DNA from: Sinohyriopsis cumingii
Lineage: Eukaryota; Mollusca; Bivalvia; Unionida; Unionidae
Assembly (NCBI GenBank): GCA_028554795.2
Contig: CM068841.1
Coordinates: 22,935,308 to 22,999,307 of the forward strand
DNA length: 64,000 nucleotides
Direction of reading: 5' to 3'
Part shown: positions 39,465-49,145 of the stretch, one piece after another
Position numbering within the stretch: the stretch's first letter is position 1
How the letters are laid out: every line of letters starts with the position of its first letter
Program-made: the position numbers and the translations under genes
The notes under the pieces: generated by a model
Database searches by the model: none
Seen by the model: the letters and a program-made list of their open reading frames with translations, nothing else
What the model was told of the DNA's origin: nothing

Positions 39465-39665
39465 AGCCTGACAAAGCCCGACAAAAGCCACACAAAGCCT
39501 GACAAAGCCTGACAGAGCCACACAAAGCCTGACAGAGCCACACAAAGTCTGACAAAGCCCGGCAAAAGCCACACAAAGCCTGACAGAGCCACACAAAGCC
39601 TGACAAAGCCTGACAGAGCCACACAAAGCCCGACAGAGCCACACAAAGCCTGACAAAGTCAGATT
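39465..39665. repeat. Short-unit minisatellite (10- and 15-bp words)
   Basis: Mixed repeats of CCTGACAAAG and AGCCACACAAAG. Open frames in all three minus frames are products of the repeat. Confidence 0.9.
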
Positions 39666-40754
39666 TAAACAAGTGCTTATATTGGGCGACAAAGTTAGAA
39701 TTTCAAACAATCATAAAGTATTAACAAAGTATGACACAATCATGTTGGAAATGTTTGTTATTATTTTATAAATTGTTCTTTCAACTGATTATCGGAAGAA
39801 AATTAAATTTTCTAATACATGTTATAATATGCAAAATACAGCTGAGTTGAACTTCATTAGTTTAATATTAATACACTTTATTTCATGTTTTAAAACTGTG
39901 CTTGACACGACTTTGAACAATAATCTTTGTACATATTTATAAATTTTTATCAGAAATCTGAAATCGATTATAAAGAAATTATGTGATACTTTCTGTTGTT
40001 CGTTGTTTTGTAATGTTGTGTTAATAAATATATGCTGAGAATTATTATATACCAGTATGTTCTGTGAAGACTGAATACATGTGTGTTTTTCATAATAATG
40101 TAAAATTGGCTTTAGTGATCTCAATTTATTAATAAAGACCAACATTGCTCTATCGGCTTTTGTTTATTTGGTTAAGACAGGTTCATGGCTTTGTTGACGT
40201 AAATCTTATGGTTATGGTGAAATGATCGCTTGAACAACAGATGTTTGTGAAAGAAACAAAAGAAAACATTTGTTACTTTAAAAAAAACTCACCGCAAAAC
40301 ATTTAATTAAGCATTGCGTTTGACGGCATAGAGAGTAAATCCCCAAAATGTAACACCTGTATACCTTTGGAAAACTAGCCAATTAAAAACATGCCAAATG
40401 ATGCCTATTTATACTATTTATACTAGGGGACACGTACGTATTGGTTTATCATTCAACAATTTACTACGTGTTAGCGTCATTGGATATCATTTACATCTCT
40501 CTGAAATATATTTCTTGTTTATATTTAAGAAACATCATATTTAAGTTTACATTACCAAATGCCCAGTGCTTCTGCTCGAAAAGGACAAAGTAAGAAGTAT
40601 AAATATCACAGAAACAATATTTTATATATAAATGTAAATTTCAAAAATAAAGTAGTTTTAAAAAAATAATTGTCTATATTACCACAGTTATGTTGTCCTG
40701 TGGCCAAGTAATAAGAATACAAACATAAATGTGTAATATAATTTCCCTATATAG
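39666..40754. other. Host non-coding DNA, nothing recognised
   Basis: No exon or element recognised. Confidence 0.5.
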
Positions 40755-41035
40755 CACTAAACCGGGGGAGGGGGGAGGGGGAGGGGGCTCCTGTTTTACC
40801 GCCAATATTAGGGGGGTGTACCGTCAAGCACGGGCTGGAGCTTCAGCTTCATCTCTCACCTCACGGAGGTGCTATTTTAAAAACTAAACCAAATTACAAA
40901 ACAAAACAATGTTTTAAATACAAGACAACATGACACAGTGTGACACTATAGCGGGGGAGGGGGAGATGGGGAAGAAACTCCGGTATACCGCAAACGGGCT
41001 GGAGCCTCGGTCTCATATCTCATCTCATGGGGACT
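40755..41035. repeat. Duplicated G-rich block with G-quadruplex potential
   Basis: Two related ~100-bp blocks (40755-40865; 40945-41035) each begin with a G-run followed by CGGGCTGGAGC and TCTCA(C/T)CTCA. The first holds four or more G5 tracts separated by single A (40764-40787), a strong G-quadruplex candidate on the + strand. Confidence 0.75.
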
Positions 41036-41518
41036 GTCAAAGAAAAAGAACGGAGAAAAAAAGGCCGTAATCTCATCCTCTAACTCAATTGTTTTATAAA
41101 TTTAAGGAAATAGAAATTTAAATTTGAATATTATAAGAAATACATTTTAGAACAAGTGTTTCTACATAAAATAATTCCCTTTCTAGTATTTTTTCCCCGA
41201 GACTTCACCCTCCATATTTTATTAGAAAAAGTATAGAGATACAGGGACCTGCATGCTGGAGAAGTAAGAGACACAGACGTCGCAGGGCTATACCACAAGG
41301 CGCCACGCGAAGTGGCCAGGCCTGTGAAAGAGCCTCAGAAAATCCAGCATGCAAGAAATGGACAAACATAACACAAACGGATAATAGGAAATAGTACCAT
41401 AGGGTATCTACTAAATTTGAAAGGGCAAATAGAGCCATGATATATCTAGCAAAACCAAGTAATAGGCTAGATGTACTATTATGTCTTTCAATTTTGGAAG
41501 ATAAAAAATGCCGATTGT
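41036..41518. other. Host non-coding DNA with an 11-bp stem
   Basis: TGCATGCTGGA near 41251 is matched by TCCAGCATGCA near 41342, about 80 bp apart, giving a possible hairpin. No gene recognised. Confidence 0.5.
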
Positions 41519-41718
41519 GGTAGTTGTTGGGTTTAACGCCATTTTTCAGCACACGATAGGCTATGCATGGCGGCCCGTATTAATGGTGGAGGAAGAACCC
41601 GGGAAGAACCATCGATCCACGAGAAGCTACTGGTAAGCTTTCTCACATGCCCATATTGGCCGAATTCTAGACTCGAACCCACGCTGACAGAGGTGAGATG
41701 GCAGTGATCCGTACTGCG
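41519..41718 (-). mobile_element. tRNA-derived SINE, truncated copy
   Basis: About 85% similar by eye to 12133-12350: GTTTAACGCCATTTTTCAGC, AGGAAGAACCCGGGAAGAAC, B box read on the minus strand as GGGTTCGAGTCTAG. The A-box end is missing. Confidence 0.75.
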
Positions 41719-42049
41719 GTAGTAAATACAAGGATATGTCCAACGATAAGAGAAGCATGATAAAGAATTAAAGACCATACGGCTTCTTATAGAACATATC
41801 CGGGTAACTTCAAAATTTCAATCAAGAGGAAAAAGAGAATCGTCACATTATTAGTGCACACATAAAACAATAGGTTTTATTTACTTCAATATACGGCACC
41901 GATTCTCTGAAAACTTATTGATTCCAAAACTTAAGATATTATTTTCAAAACAAATAAACATAACTCAATAAAAACTGTCTTTCTTCAATAAACTGAATAT
42001 AGAAGATGAAAACTCGAGGGGAGATTGGACTCAGATGCTGTCCTAACAT

Positions 42050-42130
42050 ATATCCCTATAGCACACACACAATATAGCAAATACTCACATAGCATACAGT
42101 ATAGCAAATACTCACATAGCATACACAGGA
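42050..42130. repeat. Short direct repeat
   Basis: TATAGCAAATACTCACATAG occurs twice in tandem. Confidence 0.8.
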
Positions 42131-42356
42131 CGTAGGGGACCCTTGGCAAAGGTCTCTACTACCAACAAGGGAAGAGACTCAGACTAGGATAAACTTAGAT
42201 CGGACAAACAACCCGTTAGAGAACACTAAGGAAAAAAAAATACACCATCAAAACTTTGCAGATAAATAAATTTTTGGTATAAATTCTTTTCTAAAAGAAT
42301 ACAAATACGCGAACCTTAGGGGGAAACACAAACACATAAAAACACTTTTTTTTTTT

Positions 42357-42644
42357 TTGGAAATGGGGGTGGGATGGGTGGGCATCTGTCTGGTGCACAA
42401 AAAGAAAAAAAAAAGAAAAAGACAAAAGACGAAATGGCCCTGTGCTGTATGTGGACGTAATTGTGGTGTTGGATCCCTTGCTTGTGATAATTGCAAGTGT
42501 TTGATGCATGCAAAGTGTGATGGGTTGACATCTGATCATTTAAAAACTATTTCTGGACAATACCCTTATGAGTGTCGTATGTGCATTCGTACAGCCGACG
42601 GTGGAGTGTACAACTATGAATGTGCAATGAATAGGCTAAATAGG

Positions 42645-42680
<36 letters not shown>

Positions 42681-42701
42681 TTGATTATGAAAATCGTTTG
42701 A
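42357..42701 (+). pseudogene. PHD-finger fragment, probably LINE ORF1 remnant
   Basis: The frame encodes a full C4-H-C3 zinc pattern: CAVC (~42448), CDNC (~42484), HAKC (~42508), CRMC (~42573), matching a PHD finger. It then runs into an (ATT)n tract at 42643-42680. PHD fingers occur in ORF1 proteins of CR1-like LINEs, and an ATT run is the tail type of the local LINEs, so a retroelement fragment is the simplest reading. The N-terminal ~25 residues come from a purine-rich low-complexity stretch and are probably not part of it. A host PHD exon is less likely because no splice sites fit. Confidence 0.55.
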
Positions 42702-43960
42702 CCGTATTGACAGAAACACATTTATCATAAATTAGTAAATGAAAATAGTAGTAAAATGCTTACTTTATTAAAACCCATATATGCAAATGTCAAAGTTTAG
42801 TTGAGAAACGCTTTTTCATGTACGTTGTATTTTGTTTAATATAGTACGTGAAAACTTCCAAATCCTGTTAGAACAATGAATTCTTGATCCTCATTGGCGT
42901 TTTGTTTTTAGTTTGCCATATAAATGATGTCTTTTTATTTTATTTTTCTCTCCCGAAAATATGTTATTCGTGCTTTAAAATCTTGGTTTTATCAGTTGTG
43001 TTATGTTGTGTACATTAATTAATCCTAGAATTATTTTTGTTCTTGTACCTTTATTTTTCCATAAACACGTGTGATTTGGACTGATGAATTATGTTGCCAA
43101 TAACGCTAATTATTATTATTAGCATCAGCAGCGATGTTTCGTGTTTAGGCATTGTCTTCCAATACAACAGTTTTCGTATGAATATTAGCTGATCTACAAT
43201 AATGTGTTGGCCATCTAAATATCGTGGTGTGGGATGGGAGGTCGTGACCGTGAAAGTTTTAGCTGAAATATTTTCTTTCTGTCTCACGATAATTAATATA
43301 TTTTTCCAAGTAATTTAGCAAAGATATAATATGGCTTATTTTGGTATACCGTATCGGTCCCACTAAACACAGCAAAGACGGAACATATACGCTGTGTTGA
43401 TACAAAAATGTATATCAATAAATATATAAGAATTAGAAAATGTTTGCTTTGTCTATGTTCGTTCTTTTTCATTATCTATTTAACTCGGTACATGGATAGA
43501 ACCGTTTTTAAATTTACAATACTGGCAAATATTTACCGTTGATATAAAATTGCTTGACGGAACGCACCCCTACGTGGGCGGTAGACGAATTATCATGAAA
43601 TTCCAAATCTGAGGAAGAAAATCAGGATATATTGATGATATTTTTGCAGAAATCCCACATTAAATTAACAGCGGTCACGTCCTCACACGGCAATAACACC
43701 GTGTTGAAAGCCCCAAAATTGGCAAAGAAGCCAAACCAAAAAACAAGGTGCCGGGCGACAAGGACTCAGAGAAAGAATTAAAAAATGTTTGGTTTGTCCA
43801 TGACCAGTATTTCTTTTTTTGTTATCTATTAAACTCAGCACAAAAGAACAGTTTAAAACATTTAACCAGTTGAGAATCTGTGATTATTCATTGTAGATTT
43901 AATTGGCCGTTGCCAAATCCATGTTCTCCGAAATGATGATAGATATGGTACCTTCTCTGT
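42702..43960. other. Host left flank of the Polinton
   Basis: Non-coding. A diverged direct repeat of ~85 bp (43425-43510 and 43775-43860, both with AAAATGTTTG(C/G)TTTGTC and TTATCTATT(T/A)AACTC) is present. The last bases TCTGT at 43956-43960 are the left target duplication. Confidence 0.6.
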
Positions 43961-43961
43961 A
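43956..43961. repeat. Left target-site duplication TCTGT(A)
   Basis: TCTGT precedes the left TIR and is repeated at 60157-60161 after the right TIR; the sixth base A also matches if the left terminal A is assigned to the target. Confidence 0.7.
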
Positions 43962-44270
43962 GCAGCAGAGGGGCTGTACAGACCGAAACTTTTTGCACAA
44001 TAAACCCCTCCAGGAAACTATTCCTCGATAGAGGGCTTATTTCGACGAAATAAACCCTTCTATTCAGAATACAGGACAAAAAAAAATGTCCCCCGAAAAC
44101 TCGAAGAGTTTCCAGGGACAAACTCGTTGAGTTTGCACTGACAACTTGGGTTACTTCAATAAATCTGAAACAGTTTCCGTGGCGGGGTCGTTATTGAAAA
44201 ATCCATGGGTCGGGTCCATCCCCTCTGCTGCTCTGGGAAATGAGTTTCCAAGGAAAAACATTTTTATGTT
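43961..44270. repeat. Left 310-bp terminal inverted repeat
   Basis: Reverse complement of 59847-60156, identical wherever I compared, including a 9-A run. It carries several short perfect hairpins: TATTTCGACGAAATA (44038-44052), AAACTCGAAGAGTTT (44097-44111), CAAACTCGTTGAGTTTG (44119-44135). No gene inside. In Polintons the terminal repeats are the integrase substrate and presumed protein-primed replication origin. Confidence 0.95.
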
Positions 44271-44299
44271 AGCGGAATTAAATCATTGACAAATAAATA

Positions 44300-45334
44300 A
44301 TGGCAAATATTGGAGAAGCACATACGACTAGATTAGCTCGAGAACGTCTCGAAGCAATTCAGAAATTTCTTCCTGTCCGTGATAGTGTCAGACAAAAATT
44401 ACAACTAAGACAGCAAGCACGGGAAGGCTTTGCAGAGACTACGGAGGAATTATTTAAACCCGTGACCAAAGCTACTGAAAAATCCGCAGCTGTTACCAAA
44501 GAGGCTTTAATAGAGCAAAGGAAAATTTTACAGGATATTTCAGCTGGACTTAAACCCCCGCCTCCACCCGATGAAGTTGTTGTGTCAGTACCTGCTGGTA
44601 AGCGAGTAACAGGGAGAATTACTGACCCCGCCAAAAGATTTACGCCGGATTATATTGAACTTCTTAAAAATGTACCAGAAGAGAAATTACCTGAGACAAT
44701 ACTGTTAGGATTGATTAGAAGAGATGTGTCTTTAAACCCAGAACACGGTTCTATGACAGATGATAATTTTATCAAATATTCGTATCGTATACGTGAAAAT
44801 AAAAAACAAATCAGCAGGGACGATACAAAATACGATAGACTTGTAGATGCTATACGTAAACTTGAAATTCCACCATCGCAACCTCAAGAAGAAAAATCAC
44901 CGTTGCAACACACAGAACGACAACAATATCCTTCACGGCGAAGAGCAATAGATCCTGACCTAACTCCGTTAAGTGAATACGAGGCTGCATCTGAAGGAAG
45001 TCCGCGGGGCCAAAAATTCAAACAAACTAGGTCGCCGATAATTAGCTTAACAACATCTTCTGAAAGTTTGCCTCAAGACATTTTATCCCCAAGAATTGTA
45101 CCATCAACAGGGGAGGGTTTAGGATCCGGTTTTATTGCCTGCCCTAATAATATCATCGATGATGTATCACGGTTGGAAGTTCTCATCGGAGGAAGACGTG
45201 CCGGAAACAATTCTCCGGAAATTATAAATGAAGCCGCAGATATCTGTCAGAGACTAATTCAGCGTGGCATCATGGATATCAGCATCTACCGGGGGCTCAT
45301 TGATGAACTCGCAGACGGTTACCACAGCGACTAA
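44300..45334 (+). CDS. Unknown 344-aa Polinton protein (possible scaffold or DNA-associated virion protein)
   Basis: First gene inside the left TIR, with ATG in AATAAATAATGG, the same A/T-rich leader as the neighbours. The N-terminal ~75 residues are charged and predicted helical. A proline patch (KPPPPPDE) follows, then a folded-looking block of about residues 105-170 (ITDPAKRFTPDYIELLKNVP onward). A disordered Ser/Pro/Gln/Arg linker leads to a C-terminal helical segment after GEGLGSGF. I do not recognise the family. Its place before capsid genes, and the mix of disordered and basic segments, suggest a virion or scaffold role, which is inference. A 16-nt perfect palindrome with a GCTAGC core follows the stop at 45341-45356. 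Confidence 0.85.
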   Translation: MANIGEAHTTRLARERLEAIQKFLPVRDSVRQKLQLRQQAREGFAETTEELFKPVTKATEKSAAVTKEALIEQRKILQDISAGLKPPPPPDEVVVSVPAGKRVTGRITDPAKRFTPDYIELLKNVPEEKLPETILLGLIRRDVSLNPEHGSMTDDNFIKYSYRIRENKKQISRDDTKYDRLVDAIRKLEIPPSQPQEEKSPLQHTERQQYPSRRRAIDPDLTPLSEYEAASEGSPRGQKFKQTRSPIISLTTSSESLPQDILSPRIVPSTGEGLGSGFIACPNNIIDDVSRLEVLIGGRRAGNNSPEIINEAADICQRLIQRGIMDISIYRGLIDELADGYHSD

Positions 45335-45340
45335 TAATTA

Positions 45341-45356
45341 AATTTGCTAGCAAATT
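45341..45356. terminator. GCTAGC-cored palindrome after gene 1
   Basis: AATTTGCTAGCAAATT is a perfect 16-bp palindrome 7 bp after the first gene's stop. Similar GCTAGC palindromes lie at or near other gene ends, so a 3'-end role is possible but unproven. Confidence 0.35.
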
Positions 45357-45383
45357 CAGTTAGATAAACAATAATTAAATAAA

Positions 45384-45841
45384 ATGATACTACACGATTC
45401 TTTTCGCAGACCAAGAAGTGTCAGAGTAGTAAACTCACGATTACCAGTATACGAGGTTGTTTACGGAGATGGAGTCGGTGATGTTGTTAGGGATTTAGTC
45501 ACAAGAATCGCTCCGAAAGCTGGACCGTTAGCAAAACAATTCGCGATGAAAGCCGCTGATGTTGTCAAGGATAAAGCCATTGGCACTGTTGGTAGTCTTG
45601 CCGGGAAAGCATTTCAATCAATCAAGGATCGACTAGCACAGCTGATACGAAAAAAAACCCAGTCGAGAGGTTGGTGCCAGTAAAACTACCATCCACTGAA
45701 GCTATGCCGGCAAATGTTAGTAGCGTAGTAAATAAGGCCGTAAATCAGAAATTAGCTGAGATCGCAACAGCAGGAATTACCTCCAAAGCGTTGCAAGATA
45801 GTGTAACTGCTAATTTGATAGCTGGTAGTGGTTTCCGGTGA
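45384..45841 (+). CDS. Small amphipathic virion protein (pVI-like), frame change at A-run
   Basis: The frame from ATG 45384 codes 99 residues to TAA 45683: a basic start, a GDGVGDVVRDL motif, then Ala/Lys-rich amphipathic helices ending IRKKT. The -1 frame from the A run at 45650-45657 stays open for about 61 further codons to TGA 45839-45841. It is coding-like, Ala/Val-rich and ends SGFR. The gene therefore probably codes about 150 residues across the run, either by -1 frameshifting or because one A is missing in this copy or assembly. The amphipathic, Lys/Ala-rich character and position just before the major capsid gene suggest a membrane-active minor capsid protein like adenovirus pVI; that is an analogy, not a demonstrated homology. 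Confidence 0.6.
45650..45657 (+). promoter_or_regulatory. Candidate -1 slippery run A_AAA_AAA
   Basis: Eight A's; in the upstream frame the heptamer is phased as A AAA AAA, the canonical X XXY YYZ arrangement. The -1 frame continues as coding-like sequence. A similar run in the same phase splits the zinc-ribbon/PLA2 gene. Confidence 0.4.
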
Positions 45842-45878
45842 CGATAACATTTTAATTAGATCATCACAAATAATAATA

Positions 45879-47219
45879 ATGTTTGCACGAAAATCCAATG
45901 ACGCGTTTGATATGTCCAAACCAGTACTTAAAGATGATTCTGTACGTGATTTTCAATATTATTCTTATGAAGCACGTGATCCTAACCAACGCGGAAGAAT
46001 TGAACTACAGGTCCAGGATACAAGTAGATACTTCTTGCCCGCTGAGGCCTTCATCGAAGTTGAAGGTAGGCTTTTAAAGAATGATAACACTAACTACGGA
46101 ATCGGCGACCGAGTTGGATTTGTTAACAACGGCATCATGGCGTTATTTAAATCCGCTATTTACATGATAGATGGAAAAGAAATTGAAACAATTCATGATA
46201 ACGTCGACGTTGCCACAACAATTCTCGGGTTGGCGAGATACTCGGATGATTACACCAGATCAGCCGGACCATCAATGATGTTTGCAAAGGATATAACCGA
46301 CAGCCCCGAGAACAGGAATGTAACAATGAATAATGCCGGTGACGCAGTTGCATCGATGAACGAAAATTTTAATTTGGGTTTTGCAACACGTAGATCGATG
46401 TTAAGTGGAGATGAAGAGTTCTCAGGTGTGATTCCATTGTCTTACATCTTTGGATTCTGCAGAGATGTCCACAAGGTCATATTCGGTGCCAAACACACAG
46501 TTGTACTTGTGCGAAAACCTGATGATAATGACGCTATCTGGCGAGATGCTGCTGTTGCCCCTGGTCAGGTAATACTAACTAAACTGTGGTTGTGGATGCC
46601 AGTGTTGTCTCCGTCAATCACCGAAGAACAACGACTGTTGTCTTTCATGGACACGGGCGGTAAATCACTGCTATCCTGGAAAACAACAACCACAGACGTT
46701 ATTCAGGGTGATAATGGTGGGTTGTTTACATGGCATATATCATCGCAACAAGGAGTATCAGCACCACGACATATTTTCATTGCATTTCAATACCGTGCTA
46801 GAACAGATAGCCAGGAAAGAAATCCAATGGTATTTGATACACTTGGAGTTTCTGAAGTTTCGTTGAGAATAAATGGGCATCAGGAGCCATCTGAGGATAT
46901 ATTAATAGATTTCGAACATCATCGTGTCGCACGCGCGTATCATCGTCTGATGTCATTTATGGGGCGCGACCTTAATGTAGACACTGGCCTGCAAATATCA
47001 CAGCGAGACTTTATGAGTTTATATCCGATTTATTACTTTTCGCTGGAACATCTTGATCTGGTTAAACAATCTGTTGTCGACCTACATTTCCGAGCTCGTG
47101 TAGGTGTTCCTGCTGGTGGTTACAGAGCGATTGCTGTCATACTCTCCGATAAAGCAATGCTGCTTGAAGGTGTTGGCGGACGAATGAGGGTCATCGACGC
47201 TCCAATCGAGAATATGTAA
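45879..47219 (+). CDS. MCP: Major capsid protein, double jelly-roll (hexon-like)
   Basis: 446 residues from ATG 45879 (AATAATAATGTTTGC); an in-frame GTG 51 bp upstream is not the likely start because ATG has the gene-block leader. The sequence has the β-rich, even-spaced pattern of Polinton/adintovirus major capsid proteins. An N-terminal YYSYEARDPNQRGRIELQVQ strand block is followed by FLPAEAFIEVEG, an FKSAIYMIDGKEIE turn, a long mid-region, and a C-terminal jelly roll through VDLHFRARVGVPAGGYRAIA. Length fits the family. Trimers would build a pseudo-T icosahedral shell with the penton encoded at 49621. It lies between the two small virion genes, as expected for a late block. Assigned by pattern and context; a structure prediction would settle it. 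Confidence 0.85.
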   Translation: MFARKSNDAFDMSKPVLKDDSVRDFQYYSYEARDPNQRGRIELQVQDTSRYFLPAEAFIEVEGRLLKNDNTNYGIGDRVGFVNNGIMALFKSAIYMIDGKEIETIHDNVDVATTILGLARYSDDYTRSAGPSMMFAKDITDSPENRNVTMNNAGDAVASMNENFNLGFATRRSMLSGDEEFSGVIPLSYIFGFCRDVHKVIFGAKHTVVLVRKPDDNDAIWRDAAVAPGQVILTKLWLWMPVLSPSITEEQRLLSFMDTGGKSLLSWKTTTTDVIQGDNGGLFTWHISSQQGVSAPRHIFIAFQYRARTDSQERNPMVFDTLGVSEVSLRINGHQEPSEDILIDFEHHRVARAYHRLMSFMGRDLNVDTGLQISQRDFMSLYPIYYFSLEHLDLVKQSVVDLHFRARVGVPAGGYRAIAVILSDKAMLLEGVGGRMRVIDAPIENM

Positions 47220-47246
47220 CGCAATTAAAATCAAACTTAGGATATA

Positions 47247-47690
47247 ATGTCATACAGTCATGTTAATGTCACCTTGACTTCCGGTCAAACGAAGAAATTG
47301 CAATCAAAGAACGCAAGCACGTGCGGGACATCAATAACACTAAAACGAGATCAGATTACTGGTGGTCCAAACAAATTGTCGTTGACTAATACTCAGCTTA
47401 AACATTTTAATAAGGCACTAACAGCAAAAACCGGTGTCCGACTTGATTTCTCTGCTGCAGCTATCAAGGACATGACTAAAACCGGTGGAATATTTCCTCT
47501 TCTCGCAGCAATACCGGCGTTGATTGCCGCGGCAGCACCAGCCGTAGCAAAAGCCGCAGCACTCGGTGCAGTTGGAACTGCAGCTGGAATGGCACTAAAA
47601 AAGGCAACGGGAAAAGGATACAAGAAAAAAAAGGGACGCGGTCTAAGACTACCAGGAACTCCACCATCATGGTATCCAAAAAAATTCTAA
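47247..47690 (+). CDS. Basic, hydrophobic core/membrane protein (pX-like)
   Basis: 147 residues. A β-type N-terminus (SYSHVNVTLTSGQTKKL...) leads to a helix, then to GGIFPLLAAIPALIAAAAPA, a 30-residue Ala-rich hydrophobic segment (about residues 84-115), and a strongly basic tail (KKATGKGYKKKKGRGLRLPG). The Gly-Gly-hydrophobic-Ala motif plus basic tail is the layout seen in small adenovirus/adintovirus core proteins that bind DNA and disturb membranes. It overlaps the protease start by 22 nt in another frame, suggesting coupled expression. Function is inferred from composition and position. Confidence 0.7.
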   Translation: MSYSHVNVTLTSGQTKKLQSKNASTCGTSITLKRDQITGGPNKLSLTNTQLKHFNKALTAKTGVRLDFSAAAIKDMTKTGGIFPLLAAIPALIAAAAPAVAKAAALGAVGTAAGMALKKATGKGYKKKKGRGLRLPGTPPSWYPKKF

Positions 47691-48109
47691 CGCCGTTGAG
47701 CAATTTTGATTTACTCGATGCTGTTAAAAAATTGCGTGTAAAACATTTCAGAGGCGTATTTATGCGAGATCAATTACCGCAACGACCGAATAATCCAGAA
47801 ACTGGCATTATCAATCTCGACAACAAAGATGGTCCGGGAACTCACTGGGTTGCTTACGCGATCGATCCACGTGGAATTATCTATTTTGATTCGTACGGTT
47901 TAGCACCGCCAGTTGAGTTTCTCAAGTATGTCAGCAGATTTTCTAATGTTCCAGTGTGGCAGTCGACGTTACCAACACAAACATTAATTGATCCGCCCAT
48001 TTGTGGGAGGGAGGTTTTAAATGTTCTTGATGCAATCTCAAGAAATCCAGCAACTCCTCCTCATAAAGTAGTGTATGAATATACCGCATCGAGAAATGCT
48101 AGCATTTGA
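47669..48109 (+). CDS. PRO: Adenain-like cysteine protease (C5 family)
   Basis: 146 residues. Catalytic-type motifs occur in adenain order: GTHWVAYA (His59), YFDSYG (Asp74), Gln at 98 or 104, and PPICGREVL (Cys112). Adenoviral protease is about 200 residues; Polinton versions are shorter, so this length is plausible. It would cleave capsid precursors during maturation. The start ATG at 47669 overlaps the end of the previous gene by 22 nt. The last codons run into the palindrome AAATGCTAGCATTT (48094-48107). Intact, with all expected residues present. Confidence 0.92.
   Translation: MVSKKILTPLSNFDLLDAVKKLRVKHFRGVFMRDQLPQRPNNPETGIINLDNKDGPGTHWVAYAIDPRGIIYFDSYGLAPPVEFLKYVSRFSNVPVWQSTLPTQTLIDPPICGREVLNVLDAISRNPATPPHKVVYEYTASRNASI
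48094..48107. terminator. GCTAGC-cored palindrome at protease end
   Basis: AAATGCTAGCATTT is a 14-bp perfect palindrome overlapping the last codons of the protease gene, resembling 45341-45356 and 51154-51163. Role unproven. Confidence 0.35.
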
Positions 48110-48127
48110 AAAACAGCAATAAGAATA

Positions 48128-49138
48128 ATGGTGGATATTTACGGAAGACCTTTCACACGAGGAGGTAAACCAAGCACAGATGCTGATCTCTCAAAATATG
48201 CGACCAAAGATGAAGTCGATAATCTTTTGAATATAGCTGGAGTTGACCCAGATGAAGTTGCTATTTTCCAAGACAGGCAAGGAAAACTAAGAACGAGCAA
48301 CATTAAGTGGAATGATATAATTCGCAGAGTTCTTGGAGCTACCAAGGATAACTTCGTTGCATTTAGTGATGGCGGCCGGATCAAGGACTCGAATATATCA
48401 ATCGCAAGCATCAAAGACAGTATTGATAAAGGTGTTGATAAATGTGTGAAAAAAGCCGGTGACACGATGACAGGCGAACTCAGCATGAGCGGCAACAAAA
48501 TAACCGCGTTAGCGAATCCCGAATCCGACCAGGATGCGTCAAACAAACAATACGTGGACATCGTCAACGGTAAACTAAATACGCTGCGTGCAGAGCATGA
48601 TGTTCACGTGGGCGCGTTTACAAGATTTCGAAGAAACTTCGTAAAAACTGATGAGGTCGTGGATAAGTTCTTTGGGACTCCTCCAGTCGTCGATGTAAAA
48701 CTCGCTGATGTAAAGACCGACATTAACACGATCAAACAAACACAGCAGGATATCGTATCGGGTATTCCTGATATCTTTAACAAAACCAGTTTGATTAAAG
48801 TTCCCACTGGAGTTACTCCGGGGCATATCACCAACATCGTATTCACGGTATCATCGGGATTCGCAACATGGTCACGACAAAATAACACTATCAAATATAC
48901 AGCAACAGCCACCGGTGTTTACAGGTTGTCTGTGTTTTCAGCCGCTAAATTTGAAATCTTCACAACATATCCTTGGAGACATTCCACCGATAAGTATTCC
49001 GGGGTTTGCACTGTAATACTAAACAGCGGAACCGAGGAAACATTTATGCTTGAAGCCGAGGACGATAGTTTAACAGCAACATCTTACTGGTTTTGTTTGG
49101 AATTCGTCGCTGCAACGCCTCAATTGGTTACCGCGTAA
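48128..49138 (+). CDS. Fibre-like protein with tail-fibre repeat motif
   Basis: 336 residues. Residues 111-125 (GDTMTGELSMSGNKI) followed by DASNKQYVD (136-144) form the 'GDTMTG...NKI...A.NK.YVD' motif common in trimeric phage tail-fibre and virus fibre shafts. A coiled-coil-like linker (about 185-220) leads to a β-rich C-terminal domain (about 225-336; for example GVYRLSVFSAAKFEIF) resembling a jelly-roll head. It would form trimeric spikes for host attachment, plausibly docked on the penton encoded nearby. Motif recognition is firm; the receptor-binding role is inferred. Confidence 0.75.
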   Translation: MVDIYGRPFTRGGKPSTDADLSKYATKDEVDNLLNIAGVDPDEVAIFQDRQGKLRTSNIKWNDIIRRVLGATKDNFVAFSDGGRIKDSNISIASIKDSIDKGVDKCVKKAGDTMTGELSMSGNKITALANPESDQDASNKQYVDIVNGKLNTLRAEHDVHVGAFTRFRRNFVKTDEVVDKFFGTPPVVDVKLADVKTDINTIKQTQQDIVSGIPDIFNKTSLIKVPTGVTPGHITNIVFTVSSGFATWSRQNNTIKYTATATGVYRLSVFSAAKFEIFTTYPWRHSTDKYSGVCTVILNSGTEETFMLEAEDDSLTATSYWFCLEFVAATPQLVTA

Positions 49139-49145
49139 TTGAATA

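Noticed and set aside
39397..39710. Cys/Leu/Val-rich open frames in three minus frames
   Set aside because: Products of the 10/15-bp minisatellite.
41205..41552. 115-residue minus-strand open frame
   Set aside because: No family resemblance; overlaps the SINE tail and a hairpin-forming repeat-like segment.
45828..45878. N-terminal extension of the major capsid protein from GTG
   Set aside because: ATG 45879 carries the leader shared by the other genes; the extension overlaps the -1 frame end of the previous gene.
47393..47703. Minus-strand 75-76-residue frames opposite the pX-like gene
   Set aside because: Antisense shadows of an Ala-rich coding region.
48139..48567. Minus-strand 142-residue open frame opposite the fibre gene
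   Set aside because: Antisense shadow of a well-supported gene with a motif.
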